Positions 45,314-54,225 of a stretch of 64,000 bases of DNA are shown here, piece by piece; position 1 is the stretch's first letter; the number at the start of each line of letters is the position of its first letter. The position numbers were made by a program, and so were the translations under genes. The notes under the pieces were generated by a model. The model did not search any database, was not told where the DNA came from, and saw nothing but the letters and a program-made list of their open reading frames with translations. The DNA is from Candidatus Aalborgicola lynettensis (GTDB lineage: Bacteria; Pseudomonadota; Gammaproteobacteria; Burkholderiales; Burkholderiaceae_C). Location: contig JADJZE010000009.1 of NCBI GenBank assembly GCA_016719405.1, positions 3,560 to 67,559 on the forward strand. The letters run 5' to 3'.

Positions 45314-46911
45314 AACTCCACAAAAACATGGGCCATGTCGCTGGCAGCGCCAATGGCATAACCCGACGATTTAAGGCAGGCCTGCCGCGCAAACTCCAGG
45401 TCGGCGGCAAAGCTGGCGTGTACGCGGTACAGCACGGCCCCTTTTTTTACCGTGTCGCCCAGTTTGCATTGCAGGTCCACCCCGGCTTGGCTTACCTTGG
45501 GCGCACCGGCCAAGCCGGCAATGCGGGCCAGTTGCAGGTTGTCGATGCGGGTAACCACGCCTGAATCGGGGGCGCACACGTCAAAGGTGAGGGCACCCAG
45601 CGCGGGCTGGTTGTGGTCAAACGGCTTGCGGCCCTGCGCGTCGATGATGGCGTTCATCTTGGCCAGGGCGCGGCCGGAGTCCAGAATGTCGCGGGCAATG
45701 GCAAAGCCGTCGCCGCCCCGTACATCGGGGTCGCATTCAATCAGCCGCCCGGCCAGGCGCAGGGATTTTTGGCGCAGATCATTCGGGGCGCGGGGATCGT
45801 TTTCCAGCACCCGCATCACGTCGCGGGCTTCGAGCACCGGGCCGATGCCAAAACCAATGGGCTGGCGCCCGTCGGTAATCACCACGTCCAGCGACAGCTT
45901 CATGCGCCGCGCCACATATTCAAATAAACGGCGCAGGCGCTGGGCCTCGGGCATGGAGCGGACTTTGGCGGTGGGGCCAATCGGAATGTCCAGCACCAGG
46001 TGGCTGGAGCCGGCCGAGATTTTTTTGGACAGGATGGAGGCCACCATTTGCCCCGGTGAATCCAGGGAGAGAGGTCGCTCCACCGAAATCAGCACGTCGT
46101 CGGCTGGTGACAGATTGGCAGTGCCGCCCCATGCCAGGCAGCCGCGGTGCTGGCGCACGATGTCTTGCAAATGTTCCAGTGGCAGCTCTACATTGGCCAG
46201 CACTTCCATGGTGTCGGCCGTGCCGGCAGGGGAGGTGATGGCGCGCGACGAGGTTTTGGGGCACAGCATTCCGTGCGCCGCGACGATGGGTACGACCAGC
46301 ATGGAGGTGCGGTTGCCTGGAATCCCGCCAATGCAATGTTTGTCCACCACCAGGCCTTCGTGCCAGTCGAGTTTGCGCCCGGCGGCGATCATGGCCTCGG
46401 TCAAAAAGAACACTTCTTCGCGGTCTAGTTCGTCGCGGTTGCAGGCCACCACAAAGGCGGTGAGCTCAATTTTGGAGTAGCGGTGCGCGGCGATGTCTTG
46501 CACGATGGCGCGAAACTCCTGTGCGTTCATGCGTTCACCGTCGAGCTTGCGGTGCAGTGCGCCGATAGAAGCCGGGGGCTCGGCCTGCGCCACCGTGGCG
46601 CTGTGGCCGTCGTCCACGCCCATCTGAGCAAACGCCGATTTGGATAAACCGAGTTCGCCACAGGCCACGATGGATGCATCGTCCACCACGTTGAGGGTGG
46701 CCAGAATGGCGCGCCCGTTGGTGCGCACTTCGACCTTGGACAGGGCTTTAAAGCCTTCGGCCCGGTAGACCGCGCAGTCGCGGTGCATGTAGGCCACGTT
46801 CTCGTGGTAGGTGTCGATCAGGACGCGGCGCAATGCCAAGCGGGCTGGTGTAAATGGGTTGCCGTTTTCACCAGACGGTACGGAAGATGGCGCTGTGGGT
46901 GCGTTGCTCAT
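45310..46911 (-). CDS. AMP/thymidine phosphorylase family protein (archaeal-type, long)
   Basis: The 533-residue protein belongs to the thymidine/pyrimidine phosphorylase family. It carries an extra N-terminal domain of about 85 residues, as in archaeal AMP phosphorylases. Family segments include VDKHCIGGIPGNRTSMLVVP, SSRAITSPAGTADTMEVLAN, RGCLAWGGTANLSPADDVLI and a C-terminal domain with HASFAADLEFARQACLKSSG. AMP phosphorylase converts NMP plus phosphate to base and ribose-1,5-bisphosphate, which in archaea enters a RuBisCO pathway. It is the first gene of the three-gene operon. True substrate preference (nucleoside or NMP) is not provable here. Confidence 0.82.
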   Translation of the reverse strand: MSNAPTAPSSVPSGENGNPFTPARLALRRVLIDTYHENVAYMHRDCAVYRAEGFKALSKVEVRTNGRAILATLNVVDDASIVACGELGLSKSAFAQMGVDDGHSATVAQAEPPASIGALHRKLDGERMNAQEFRAIVQDIAAHRYSKIELTAFVVACNRDELDREEVFFLTEAMIAAGRKLDWHEGLVVDKHCIGGIPGNRTSMLVVPIVAAHGMLCPKTSSRAITSPAGTADTMEVLANVELPLEHLQDIVRQHRGCLAWGGTANLSPADDVLISVERPLSLDSPGQMVASILSKKISAGSSHLVLDIPIGPTAKVRSMPEAQRLRRLFEYVARRMKLSLDVVITDGRQPIGFGIGPVLEARDVMRVLENDPRAPNDLRQKSLRLAGRLIECDPDVRGGDGFAIARDILDSGRALAKMNAIIDAQGRKPFDHNQPALGALTFDVCAPDSGVVTRIDNLQLARIAGLAGAPKVSQAGVDLQCKLGDTVKKGAVLYRVHASFAADLEFARQACLKSSGYAIGAASDMAHVFVEF

Positions 46912-46963
46912 GCGAGTAGCCTACACGCAAATGCAGGCTTGTGACAGTGCCGATAAAGGGCAC

Positions 46964-46993
46964 AAAAAAGGCTCCCGAAGGAGCCGATTTTTT
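46964..46993 (-). terminator. Rho-independent terminator downstream of efp
   Basis: GGCTCC-CGAA-GGAGCC forms a 6-bp stem with a tetraloop at 46970-46985, flanked by A6 and T6 runs. Read on the minus strand it ends the efp transcript after the repeat block 47013-47166. Confidence 0.75.
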
Positions 46994-47012
46994 GCAGCGA
47001 CCCCCGCGCAAC

Positions 47013-47166
47013 GTGGGGGCTTCAATTCTCCGCCGGGCCGCCCCAAGGAGAATTTGCCCCCCGCGCAGCGGCGGAGCGTGGGGGCTTCAATTCTCCGCCG
47101 GGCCGCCCCAAGGAGAATTTGCCCCCTCGGGGGGCAGCGACCCGCGCAGCGGCGGAGCGTGGGGGC
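47013..47166. repeat. Tandem hairpin repeat downstream of efp
   Basis: Two copies, 65 bp apart (starting 47013 and 47078), of a 49-base unit beginning GTGGGGGCTTCAATTCTCCG and ending AGGAGAATTTGCCCCC. A third partial start (GTGGGGGC) is at 47159. Inside each unit ATTCTCC pairs with GGAGAAT and GGGGGC with GCCCCC, forming a hairpin. The units are separated by CGCGCAGCGGCGGAGC. It is not a CRISPR array. Confidence 0.75.
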
Positions 47167-47172
47167 TATGTC

Positions 47173-47727
47173 TTAGACGCGCTTACGGTATTCGCCGGTG
47201 CGGGTGTCGATTTCGACCTTGTCGCCCTGGGCTACGAAGATGGGCACGCCCACATCGAAACCAGTGGCAATTTTGGCGGGCTTCAAAACCTTGCCGGATG
47301 TGTCGCCTTTGACAGCGGGCTCGGTCCAGGTGATTTCGCGCACCACGTTGGTGGGCAATTCGACGGAAATGGCCTTGCCTTCGTAAAACACCACTTCGGC
47401 GGTCATGCCGTCTTCAAGGTAGTTCAGGGCGTCGCCCATGTTTTCGGATTCGACTTCGTACTGGTTGTAGTCGGCATCCATCCACACGTACAGGGGGTCG
47501 GCAAAGTAGGAGTAGGTGCAATCCTTTTTGTCCAGAATCACCTGGTCCATCTTGTCGTCGGCCTTGAACACGACTTCGGTGCCGAAGTTGGCGATCAGGC
47601 TCTTGAGCTTCATGCGCACGGTGGCTGCGTTGCGGCCGCCACGGGCGTATTCGGTTTTCAAGACCACCATGGGGTCTTTGCCGTGCATGATGACGTTGCC
47701 GGCGCGGATTTCTTGAGCGATTTTCAT
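47173..47727 (-). CDS. efp: Elongation factor P
   Basis: The 184-residue protein has the three EF-P domains: KIAQEIRAGNVIMHGKDPMV, the modification loop YARGGRNAATVRM with the conserved arginine of EarP-type EF-P, and a C-terminal TWTEPAVKGDTSGKVLKPAK. It helps ribosomes pass polyproline stretches; the arginine is rhamnosylated by EarP, encoded just upstream in the same direction. The ATG at 47727 is fixed by the conserved start MKIAQ. Confidence 0.93.
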   Translation of the reverse strand: MKIAQEIRAGNVIMHGKDPMVVLKTEYARGGRNAATVRMKLKSLIANFGTEVVFKADDKMDQVILDKKDCTYSYFADPLYVWMDADYNQYEVESENMGDALNYLEDGMTAEVVFYEGKAISVELPTNVVREITWTEPAVKGDTSGKVLKPAKIATGFDVGVPIFVAQGDKVEIDTRTGEYRKRV

Positions 47728-47844
47728 AAGTGTCCAGGGACTGGTGTTGCCGCCAGCCTGTGCTGACAGCGTGGATAAGCCGCAGCCTGCGGCGGAGCAA
47801 GATTTGCCCACTATCACGCGGCAATATCTGCAAAGCCCGCGATT

Positions 47845-48984
47845 TTACCGTTTTTTCTGCACGAAGGCGTTTAACCCGGCGGCTAAATCGTCCATTCCCA
47901 GGAGCCGACCGCGTACGCGCTGCACGGTTTGCTGCCATTGCGTGAGGTGGGGCAAAGGCGACGGCAGCATGGCGCCAGGGTCCGCCAAGCCATTCCATAC
48001 GGTGTGGAATTGCTGCAGGCTGGCATCGCCCTGCAGCAGGCCCAAAAACGCGTTCAGCTTGTCGTGGTGGGCATTGTCGTGTTGTGGATAAATCTGCCAC
48101 ACCAGCGGCTTATTTGCCCACAGGGCGCGCACCAAGGAGTCTTCGCCGCGCACACAATTCAGATCACAAGCCCACAGCAGGTGGTCAAAATCGGTTTGAC
48201 TAAGGCGTGAAAGATATGAAAATGATAGCGACTCCCGCACGTTCCATGAGGGTTCCAGGCTATTTTTGTGTGCAATTGCAGCGTGCACCGCCACCGTGGC
48301 GCGCCCGCTGGTGACCAGCAAGCGCGTGGGCTCGGGCTGCTGGGCGAGGTGGTGCAGCAGTGCGGTCAGGGCGGGAGGCTCATAGCAAAAAAGGGACACC
48401 AGGCGCTCGCCCTGCCAGTGGATGCCGTGTTGCTGGAGCCACGCTGATCGCTGATCGGTTCGGGTGAAGGTTTGCTGGCGTTGTAGCAGGTCGGGTTCGC
48501 GCAGCAGTCCGCCGGTACGGGGCGTAAAACCGGGGTAGAAAAAATACTTCACCCGGCCCTTGGCGGGGCCGTGGAGCACGGGCGAGGGCAGGCCGTGGCA
48601 GCGTTCGACATAGGCTTCTGCGGACAGGTATTCGAGGTTGATCCAGACTGGATTTTTTAAGTCATTTATGCCGTTTGCGCATGCCGGACGTGCGCAAGCA
48701 GCTATGAATTCAGGAGCAATTTCACAACCAAAACCCTCCACCCAGACGTTGGCCAGGGGCAGGGTGGCCACAAACTCGGCGTTGTGGGATGCCGCCCAGT
48801 CCAGCACTTGCACACCGCTCCAGTGGCCAGCCAAGGCGCCGGGTGCCATCCATGCCAGGGCCGATGCGTCGTCCACCCACAAGCGCACGTGGTGGCCGCG
48901 CACAGCCAGATCGGCGCTCAAGCGCCAACAGACGCCTATGTCACCAAAATTGTCGACCACACGGCAAAAAATATCCCACAGCAT
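47845..48984 (-). CDS. earP: EarP, EF-P arginine rhamnosyltransferase
   Basis: The 379-residue protein starts MLWDIFCRVVDNFGDIGVCW, typical of EarP, and has PVWINLEYLSAEAYVE, CHGLPSP, YPGFTPRTGGL and a C-terminal nucleotide-sugar part with CDLNCVRGEDSLVRALWANK. It moves rhamnose from dTDP-rhamnose to the EF-P arginine. Residues about 90-111 (around PEFIAACARPACANG) are encoded by dispersed repeat copy H and seem to be an in-frame insertion in a loop before the WINLEYLSAE segment. The start 48984 is set by the conserved MLWDIFC. Confidence 0.9.
   Translation of the reverse strand: MLWDIFCRVVDNFGDIGVCWRLSADLAVRGHHVRLWVDDASALAWMAPGALAGHWSGVQVLDWAASHNAEFVATLPLANVWVEGFGCEIAPEFIAACARPACANGINDLKNPVWINLEYLSAEAYVERCHGLPSPVLHGPAKGRVKYFFYPGFTPRTGGLLREPDLLQRQQTFTRTDQRSAWLQQHGIHWQGERLVSLFCYEPPALTALLHHLAQQPEPTRLLVTSGRATVAVHAAIAHKNSLEPSWNVRESLSFSYLSRLSQTDFDHLLWACDLNCVRGEDSLVRALWANKPLVWQIYPQHDNAHHDKLNAFLGLLQGDASLQQFHTVWNGLADPGAMLPSPLPHLTQWQQTVQRVRGRLLGMDDLAAGLNAFVQKKR
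48661..48713 (-). repeat. Dispersed repeat, copy H, inside earP
   Basis: The segment GTCATTTATGCCGTTTGCGC followed by GACGTGCGCAAGCAGCTATG matches copies A and B. It lies wholly within the earP reading frame and is translated on the minus strand without a stop. Confidence 0.65.
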
Positions 48985-49059
48985 GGCCTGATTGTCCACG
49001 CAGGCGAGGCCGCACCCACGCCGCACCGATCCCCCGTGAAGGCCGCACAATAAGGCCCC

Positions 49060-51033
49060 ATGTCCGATGTCCATTCAGAAGAGTTGTTGCGCGAGGTGGC
49101 GAGCTTGCCTGCGCTGCCCGGTGTGTACCGCTATTTCGACGCGCAAGACCAGCTCTTGTACGTTGGCAAGGCCATTAACCTGAAAAAGCGGGTTTCGAGC
49201 TATTTCCAGAAGAACCATGGTGGCACGCGCATTGGCCACATGGTGGGCAAGATTGTGCGCATGGAGACCACGGTGGTGCGCTCCGAGGCAGAAGCACTTT
49301 TGCTGGAAAACAACCTCATCAAGACACTCCAGCCACGCTACAACATTCTGTTCCGGGACGATAAAAGTTACCCCTACCTGAAGATGACCGGTGTGCTGCC
49401 CGGCCCGAAGGCAAGCGGCGATGCGGTATCACCAGGGCAGGCGCCTGCACCCGTGGCGGCGCAATTCACCCGGGTGTCCTACTACCGTGGCGCGGTGGAA
49501 AAAAAGCACCGCTACTTTGGCCCCTATCCTAGTGCCTGGGCGGTGAAAGAGGCCATTTTGCTGATGCAAAAAGTCTTTCGGTTGCGTACCTGTGAAGACC
49601 CGGTGTTCAGCAACCGCACGCGGCCCTGCTTGCTGTACCAGATCAAGCGATGCTCAGCCCCTTGTGTAGGGCATATTTCGGCGCAGGACTACGCGCAAGA
49701 TGCGGCCAATGCCGAGCGCTTTTTGCGCGGGGATGCGCAAGACGTGATGCGCACGCTGGAAGCCCGCATGATGGCGCATGCCGAGCGGCTGGAGTTTGAA
49801 CAGGCAGCGGAGTTGCGCAACCAGGTGGCGGCTTTGTCCAACGTGTTGCACCAGCAATCCATGGACAACGTGGCCGACCGGGATGTCGACATCCTGGCGG
49901 TCAAGGTGCAAGGGGGCAAGGCCTGCGTCAACCTGGCCATGGTGCGGGGAGGGCGGCACCTTGGCGACCGGCCGTATTTCCCGGTGCATGTGGAGGACGC
50001 CGTCGATTTGCGGGATGAAGATGACGCCGATGCGGCGCTTGCACCGGTTGAAGTGCAGGTGCTGGAGGCCTTTTTGTCCCAGCATTACATCGACGTGGCG
50101 ATGCCGCCTTCACTGGTGGTGAGTCATCCGGTCGGCAAAGGCTTATTAAAGGCCTTGTCGGAACAAGTGGGGTTCAAGTTCAACGCCGTGCACCAGCCGA
50201 GGGAGCAGCGCCGGGCCTGGCTGGAGATGGCGCAAACCAATGCCGATTTGCAGTTGGCACGTTTGTTGGCCGAAGAGGGCTCGCAGCAGGCCCGCACCCG
50301 CGCCTTGGCCGAGGCGCTGGACTTGGCGCTGGAAGACCTGGACGCTTTGCGAGTGGAGTGTTTTGATATATCGCATACGGCGGGCGAGGCTACCCAGGCA
50401 TCGTGCGTGGTGTTTCAGCACCACAAGATGCAAAACGCCGAGTACCGCCGTTTCAACATCGACGGCATTACGCCCGGTGACGACTACGCCGCCATGCGCC
50501 AGGTGCTGACACGGCGTTACAGCAAACTGGCCGAGGCCTTGCATGAAGCCAAACGTGCGGGTTCCACGCTGAAGGGCACGGCGCGGTTGCCGGATTTGGT
50601 GCTGGTGGACGGCGGCAAAGGGCAGGTGGCCATGGCGCGCGAGGTGTTTGAGGGGCTGGGCCTGGATCTGTCGTTGATCGTTGGGGTTGAGAAAGGCGAG
50701 GGCCGCAAGGTCGGCCTGGAAGAGTTGGTGTTTGCCGATGGCCGCGAAAAAGTGTATTTGGGCGCGGATTCGGCCGCCCTGATGCTGGTGGCGCAAATCC
50801 GTGACGAAGCGCACCGCTTTGCGATCACCGGCATGCGCGCCCAACGCGCCAAGGTGCGCGTAGGCGGTAGCACGCTGGAAGAGATTCCCGGCGTGGGCCC
50901 CAAGCGGCGCGCGCGCTTATTGCAGCGTTTTGGCGGTGTGCGGGGCGTCGCCCTGGCCAGCGTGGATGACATTGCGACAATTGAGGGCATATCGCGTGAG
51001 CTGGCGGAGGAAATTTACCGTGCCCTGCACTAG
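49060..51033 (+). CDS. uvrC: UvrABC excinuclease subunit C
   Basis: The 657-residue protein has the N-terminal GIY-YIG nuclease (LPGVYRYFDAQDQLLYVGKA), a UvrB-binding UVR motif near residue 240 (LEFEQAAELRNQVAAL), the RNase H-like second nuclease (ECFDISHTAGEATQASCVVF) and C-terminal helix-hairpin-helix repeats (EIPGVGPKRRARLLQRFGGV). It makes both incisions in nucleotide excision repair. It is divergent from earP. Confidence 0.97.
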   Translation: MSDVHSEELLREVASLPALPGVYRYFDAQDQLLYVGKAINLKKRVSSYFQKNHGGTRIGHMVGKIVRMETTVVRSEAEALLLENNLIKTLQPRYNILFRDDKSYPYLKMTGVLPGPKASGDAVSPGQAPAPVAAQFTRVSYYRGAVEKKHRYFGPYPSAWAVKEAILLMQKVFRLRTCEDPVFSNRTRPCLLYQIKRCSAPCVGHISAQDYAQDAANAERFLRGDAQDVMRTLEARMMAHAERLEFEQAAELRNQVAALSNVLHQQSMDNVADRDVDILAVKVQGGKACVNLAMVRGGRHLGDRPYFPVHVEDAVDLRDEDDADAALAPVEVQVLEAFLSQHYIDVAMPPSLVVSHPVGKGLLKALSEQVGFKFNAVHQPREQRRAWLEMAQTNADLQLARLLAEEGSQQARTRALAEALDLALEDLDALRVECFDISHTAGEATQASCVVFQHHKMQNAEYRRFNIDGITPGDDYAAMRQVLTRRYSKLAEALHEAKRAGSTLKGTARLPDLVLVDGGKGQVAMAREVFEGLGLDLSLIVGVEKGEGRKVGLEELVFADGREKVYLGADSAALMLVAQIRDEAHRFAITGMRAQRAKVRVGGSTLEEIPGVGPKRRARLLQRFGGVRGVALASVDDIATIEGISRELAEEIYRALH

Positions 51034-51051
51034 CCGTGCCACAATCAGCCT

Positions 51052-51627
51052 ATGTTCACGACGATACCCACCATCATGACCTGGACGCGAATTTTCGCGA
51101 TTCCCCTCATTGTGGGTATTTTTTACTTGCCCGAATCGATGGCCGCCCAGGGTGAAAAAAACCTGATTGCCACGGTGATGTTTATCCTTTTTGCGGCGAC
51201 CGACTGGCTGGACGGTTTTTTGGCCCGCAAGCTGAATCAGACCTCTTCTTTTGGTGCTTTTCTGGACCCGGTTGCCGACAAGTTTTTGGTGTGCGCCTGT
51301 GTGCTGATTCTGGTGCACTTGCAGCGGGCCGATGTGTTTGTTGCGCTCATCATCATTGGGCGCGAGATCGCCATATCGGCCTTGCGGGAGTGGATGGCGC
51401 AGATTGGCGCCTCCAAAAGCGTAGCTGTGCACATGATCGGCAAGCTCAAAACCGTGGCACAAATGGTCGCTATTCCTTTTTTGTTGTACGACGGCGTATT
51501 GTTTGGTTTTGTCGATACGCACCAATGGGGTGTGTTTTTGATTTGGGGCGCTGCGGTGCTGACGGTATGGTCCATGGTGTATTACCTGCAAAAAGCGTTG
51601 CCGGAAATACGGGCCCGTGTAAGGTAG
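51052..51627 (+). CDS. pgsA: CDP-diacylglycerol-glycerol-3-phosphate 3-phosphatidyltransferase
   Basis: The 191-residue membrane protein carries the CDP-alcohol phosphatidyltransferase motif DWLDGFLARKL followed by GAFLDPVADK. It has about four membrane segments. It makes phosphatidylglycerol phosphate at the inner membrane. It lies 18 bp after uvrC, the common uvrC-pgsA order in proteobacteria. Confidence 0.95.
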   Translation: MFTTIPTIMTWTRIFAIPLIVGIFYLPESMAAQGEKNLIATVMFILFAATDWLDGFLARKLNQTSSFGAFLDPVADKFLVCACVLILVHLQRADVFVALIIIGREIAISALREWMAQIGASKSVAVHMIGKLKTVAQMVAIPFLLYDGVLFGFVDTHQWGVFLIWGAAVLTVWSMVYYLQKALPEIRARVR

Positions 51628-51822
51628 AAAAAAGCGACTAGAATTCGCGTCCGCACTATCGTGATGTCGCAGGCGTATTGACACAGGACGGCTCTGTGGC
51701 TGTAATCAAATGCTGCATTGCCGTTTCATAATGTCCGTGGTTGACGCTCGGTTCCGCGCGCAGTGACAACAAAAATTTGACGAGACAATTCAACTAACGC
51801 TGCTTCCATACAAGGGGTATTT

Positions 51823-52095
51823 GTGAATAAAACAGAACTAATCGAGCACATTGCAAAACATGCCGACATCTCCAAAGCCGCTGCCACGCGTGCACTGGAG
51901 TCCACCATTGGCGCGGTTAAGACTACGCTGAAAAAAGGAGGCTCTGTATCCTTGGTCGGCTTTGGTACTTTTGCAGTGGGTAAACGCGCTGCCCGCACCG
52001 GCCGCAATCCACGCACCGGCGATGCGATTAAAATCAAGGCCGCTAAAGTTCCCAAGTTCCGTCCGGGCAAGGCATTGAAAGATGCGTTGAATTGA
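51823..52095 (+). CDS. hupB: DNA-binding protein HU-beta
   Basis: The 90-residue protein matches HU: MNKTELIEHIAKHADISKAA, the DNA-arm region VGFGTFAVGKRAARTGRNPR, and IKAAKVPKFRPGKALKDALN. It bends and packs DNA in the nucleoid. The start is a GTG at 51823. The 195-bp gap after pgsA is the promoter region; no box could be named with confidence. Confidence 0.95.
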   Translation: MNKTELIEHIAKHADISKAAATRALESTIGAVKTTLKKGGSVSLVGFGTFAVGKRAARTGRNPRTGDAIKIKAAKVPKFRPGKALKDALN

Positions 52096-52126
52096 ACTGG
52101 CATAATACGTTTTTAGGTTTCAGGTG

Positions 52127-52202
52127 GGGTGATTAGCTCAGTTGGTAGAGCAGCGCCCTTACAAGGCGCGGGTCGGCGGTTCGAGCCCGTCATCACCCAC
52201 CA
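52127..52202 (+). tRNA. tRNA-Val (anticodon TAC)
   Basis: Acceptor GGGTGAT pairs with ATCACCC, the D arm is AGCTCAGTTGGTAGAGC, the anticodon loop CTTACAA sits in a CGCC/GGCG stem, the T arm is CGGTTCGAGCCCG, and CCA is encoded. It lies between hupB and the PpiD-type foldase gene, a common order in this group. Confidence 0.96.
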
Positions 52203-52212
52203 CCACCCTCGT

Positions 52213-52240
52213 AAAGGCGAACAGTGTTGTTCGCCTTTTT
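52213..52240 (+). terminator. Rho-independent terminator after tRNA-Val
   Basis: AGGCGAAC and GTTCGCCT form an 8-bp stem around AGTGTT, followed by TTTTTTG. It ends the tRNA-Val (and perhaps hupB) transcript. Confidence 0.75.
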
Positions 52241-52264
52241 TGTTGTTTCACGGAGAGTAAGCGC

Positions 52265-54193
52265 ATGTTTGAATTTGTCCGCAAGCACACAAAGATCATG
52301 ATGATTCTCATGTTCTTGCTGATCATTCCATCGTTTGCCATTGTCGGGGTAGACGGTTTTCGAGACATCGGCGGAGGTGGTGCGGCGGTCGCGCAAGTGG
52401 GTAGTCACAGCTTTACCCAAGCCGATTGGGATGCCGCCCACAAGGTGGATGTGGACCGTTTGCGCGCTTCCATGCCCAATGTGGATCCCAAGTTACTGGA
52501 TTCTGACGAGGCACGTTACGTATCTCTTGAGCGCTTGGTGCGTGAGCGGGTAATGTCGGATGCCGCCAACGAGGCGCGGCTCCACACCACGGACGCTCGA
52601 CTGGCTTTCGAATTGCAGCGAAACCCAACTATTGCCTCATTGCGTACGCCAGATGGAAAGTTCGATAAGACTCGGTATGAGCAGTTGGCTGCCAGTCAAG
52701 GCCTCACCACCGACGGTTTTGAAAACCGTGTGCGCAACGATTTGACCCTTCGCCAAGTGGAAAGTGGTGTTGCAGCGACAGCGTTCTCGCCTTCCGCGTT
52801 GGTGGATGTTTCGATGAAAGCCTTTTTTGAACGACGGGAAGTGCAGATCACGCGGTTCAATGTTAGTGATTACGCCAGCAAGGTGGCGCTCAGTGACACT
52901 GACATTGAAGCCTTTTACCAGGCCAATGCGCCTATGTTTCAGGCGCCTGAGTCGGCAAACGTGGAGTACGCAGTACTTGACTTGGATGCCGTTAAAAAAT
53001 CGATTACCTTGAACGAGCAGGATGTCAAAACCTACTACGAGCAAAATGTCGCGCGCCTGAGTGGGAAGGAAGAACGTCGAGCAAGCCACATTTTGATCAC
53101 GGCGGGCAAAGATATGCCCGTTGCAGAGCGCGAGAAAGCACGTGAGCGGGCCAGCGATTTGCTGCTCCAGGTGCGCAAATCTCCTGGGTCATTCCCCGAA
53201 GTGGCAAAAAAGAACTCCCAGGATAGCGGTTCCGCATCGCGTGGCGGTGATCTGGATTTTTTTGGCCATGGAGCTATGGTCAAACCCTTTGAAGAAGCCG
53301 TTTTTTCCATGAAAAAAGGCGACATCAGTGATCTAGTGGAGTCAGATTTTGGCTTTCACATTATTCAGCTGACCGACATAAAAGTACCCAAACAGCGTAC
53401 TTTCGAAGAACTGCGTGCCAATATCGAATCGGACCTCAAGGGGCAGCAAGCTCAACGCAAGTTTGCAGAAGCTGCCGAAATATTCACAAATGGTGTGTAC
53501 GAACAATCGGACAGCTTGCAACCTGTTGCAGATCGTTTGAAGCTCGAAGTGAAGAACGCGAATTTGCAGCGTCAAACAGTTTCTCCTGATAACACTGTAC
53601 TCAGCAATGCCAAGTTGCTGGAGGCAGTTTTTAGTGCAGATTCGATCGAGAAAAAGCGCAATACAGAAGCAATTGAAATTGCGCCAAATCAGATCGTTTC
53701 AGCGCGTATCACCCGATACACGCCTGCGCGTACACGTCCTTTGGATGAAGTGCGCGACGCAGTGCGCAATCGTTTGATTGCGACTCGATCTGCTGAATTG
53801 GCCAAGAAGGATGGCAGCGAAAAGCTGGCTACCTGGAAGTCCGCCGCACCTGGAAATATGCCTGCAGCAATTGTTGTGTCACGTGACCAGGTACAAAGCG
53901 TGCAAGGCACTATTTTGAAAGCAGTGCTGCGACTGGATCCTGTAGCACTGCCGACATGGGTTGGAGTGGATTTAGGCCAGCAGGGATACGCAGTGGTGCG
54001 TGTCAACAAAGTATTGCCTCGTGTTCCCGCAGCAGTTGATGCAGCTGACCAAGAGCGTAAACAATACGCGCAGTGGCTGGCACTTGCGGAGAGCGATGCA
54101 TATTATTCGGCTTTGAAGCATCGATTCAAAGTGCAGTTCAAGGTTTCGCGTCCCTCAAGAAACGCACTTTCGCCACAAGTTGCGGTGGAATAG
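52265..54193 (+). CDS. ppiD: PpiD-type periplasmic peptidyl-prolyl isomerase/chaperone
   Basis: The 642-residue protein has an N-terminal cytoplasmic tail and one membrane helix (IMMILMFLLIIPSFAIVGV). A SurA_N-like chaperone region follows, then a parvulin domain near residues 270-365 (RRASHILITAGKDM, KNSQDSGSASRGGDLDFFG, HGAMVKPFEEAVFSMKKGDI, DFGFHIIQLTDIK). It helps outer membrane proteins leave the Sec translocon. The ATG at 52265 is chosen because upstream codons would run through the tRNA-Val gene. Confidence 0.9.
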   Translation: MFEFVRKHTKIMMILMFLLIIPSFAIVGVDGFRDIGGGGAAVAQVGSHSFTQADWDAAHKVDVDRLRASMPNVDPKLLDSDEARYVSLERLVRERVMSDAANEARLHTTDARLAFELQRNPTIASLRTPDGKFDKTRYEQLAASQGLTTDGFENRVRNDLTLRQVESGVAATAFSPSALVDVSMKAFFERREVQITRFNVSDYASKVALSDTDIEAFYQANAPMFQAPESANVEYAVLDLDAVKKSITLNEQDVKTYYEQNVARLSGKEERRASHILITAGKDMPVAEREKARERASDLLLQVRKSPGSFPEVAKKNSQDSGSASRGGDLDFFGHGAMVKPFEEAVFSMKKGDISDLVESDFGFHIIQLTDIKVPKQRTFEELRANIESDLKGQQAQRKFAEAAEIFTNGVYEQSDSLQPVADRLKLEVKNANLQRQTVSPDNTVLSNAKLLEAVFSADSIEKKRNTEAIEIAPNQIVSARITRYTPARTRPLDEVRDAVRNRLIATRSAELAKKDGSEKLATWKSAAPGNMPAAIVVSRDQVQSVQGTILKAVLRLDPVALPTWVGVDLGQQGYAVVRVNKVLPRVPAAVDAADQERKQYAQWLALAESDAYYSALKHRFKVQFKVSRPSRNALSPQVAVE

Positions 54194-54225
54194 GGGTAAG
54201 TAACTGCTATACTTCAAGGCTAACG

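Noticed and set aside
46990..47170. CRISPR-like array
   Set aside because: Only two full units occur, the units form hairpins over their whole length, the intervening sequence is also repeated, and no cas genes are near.
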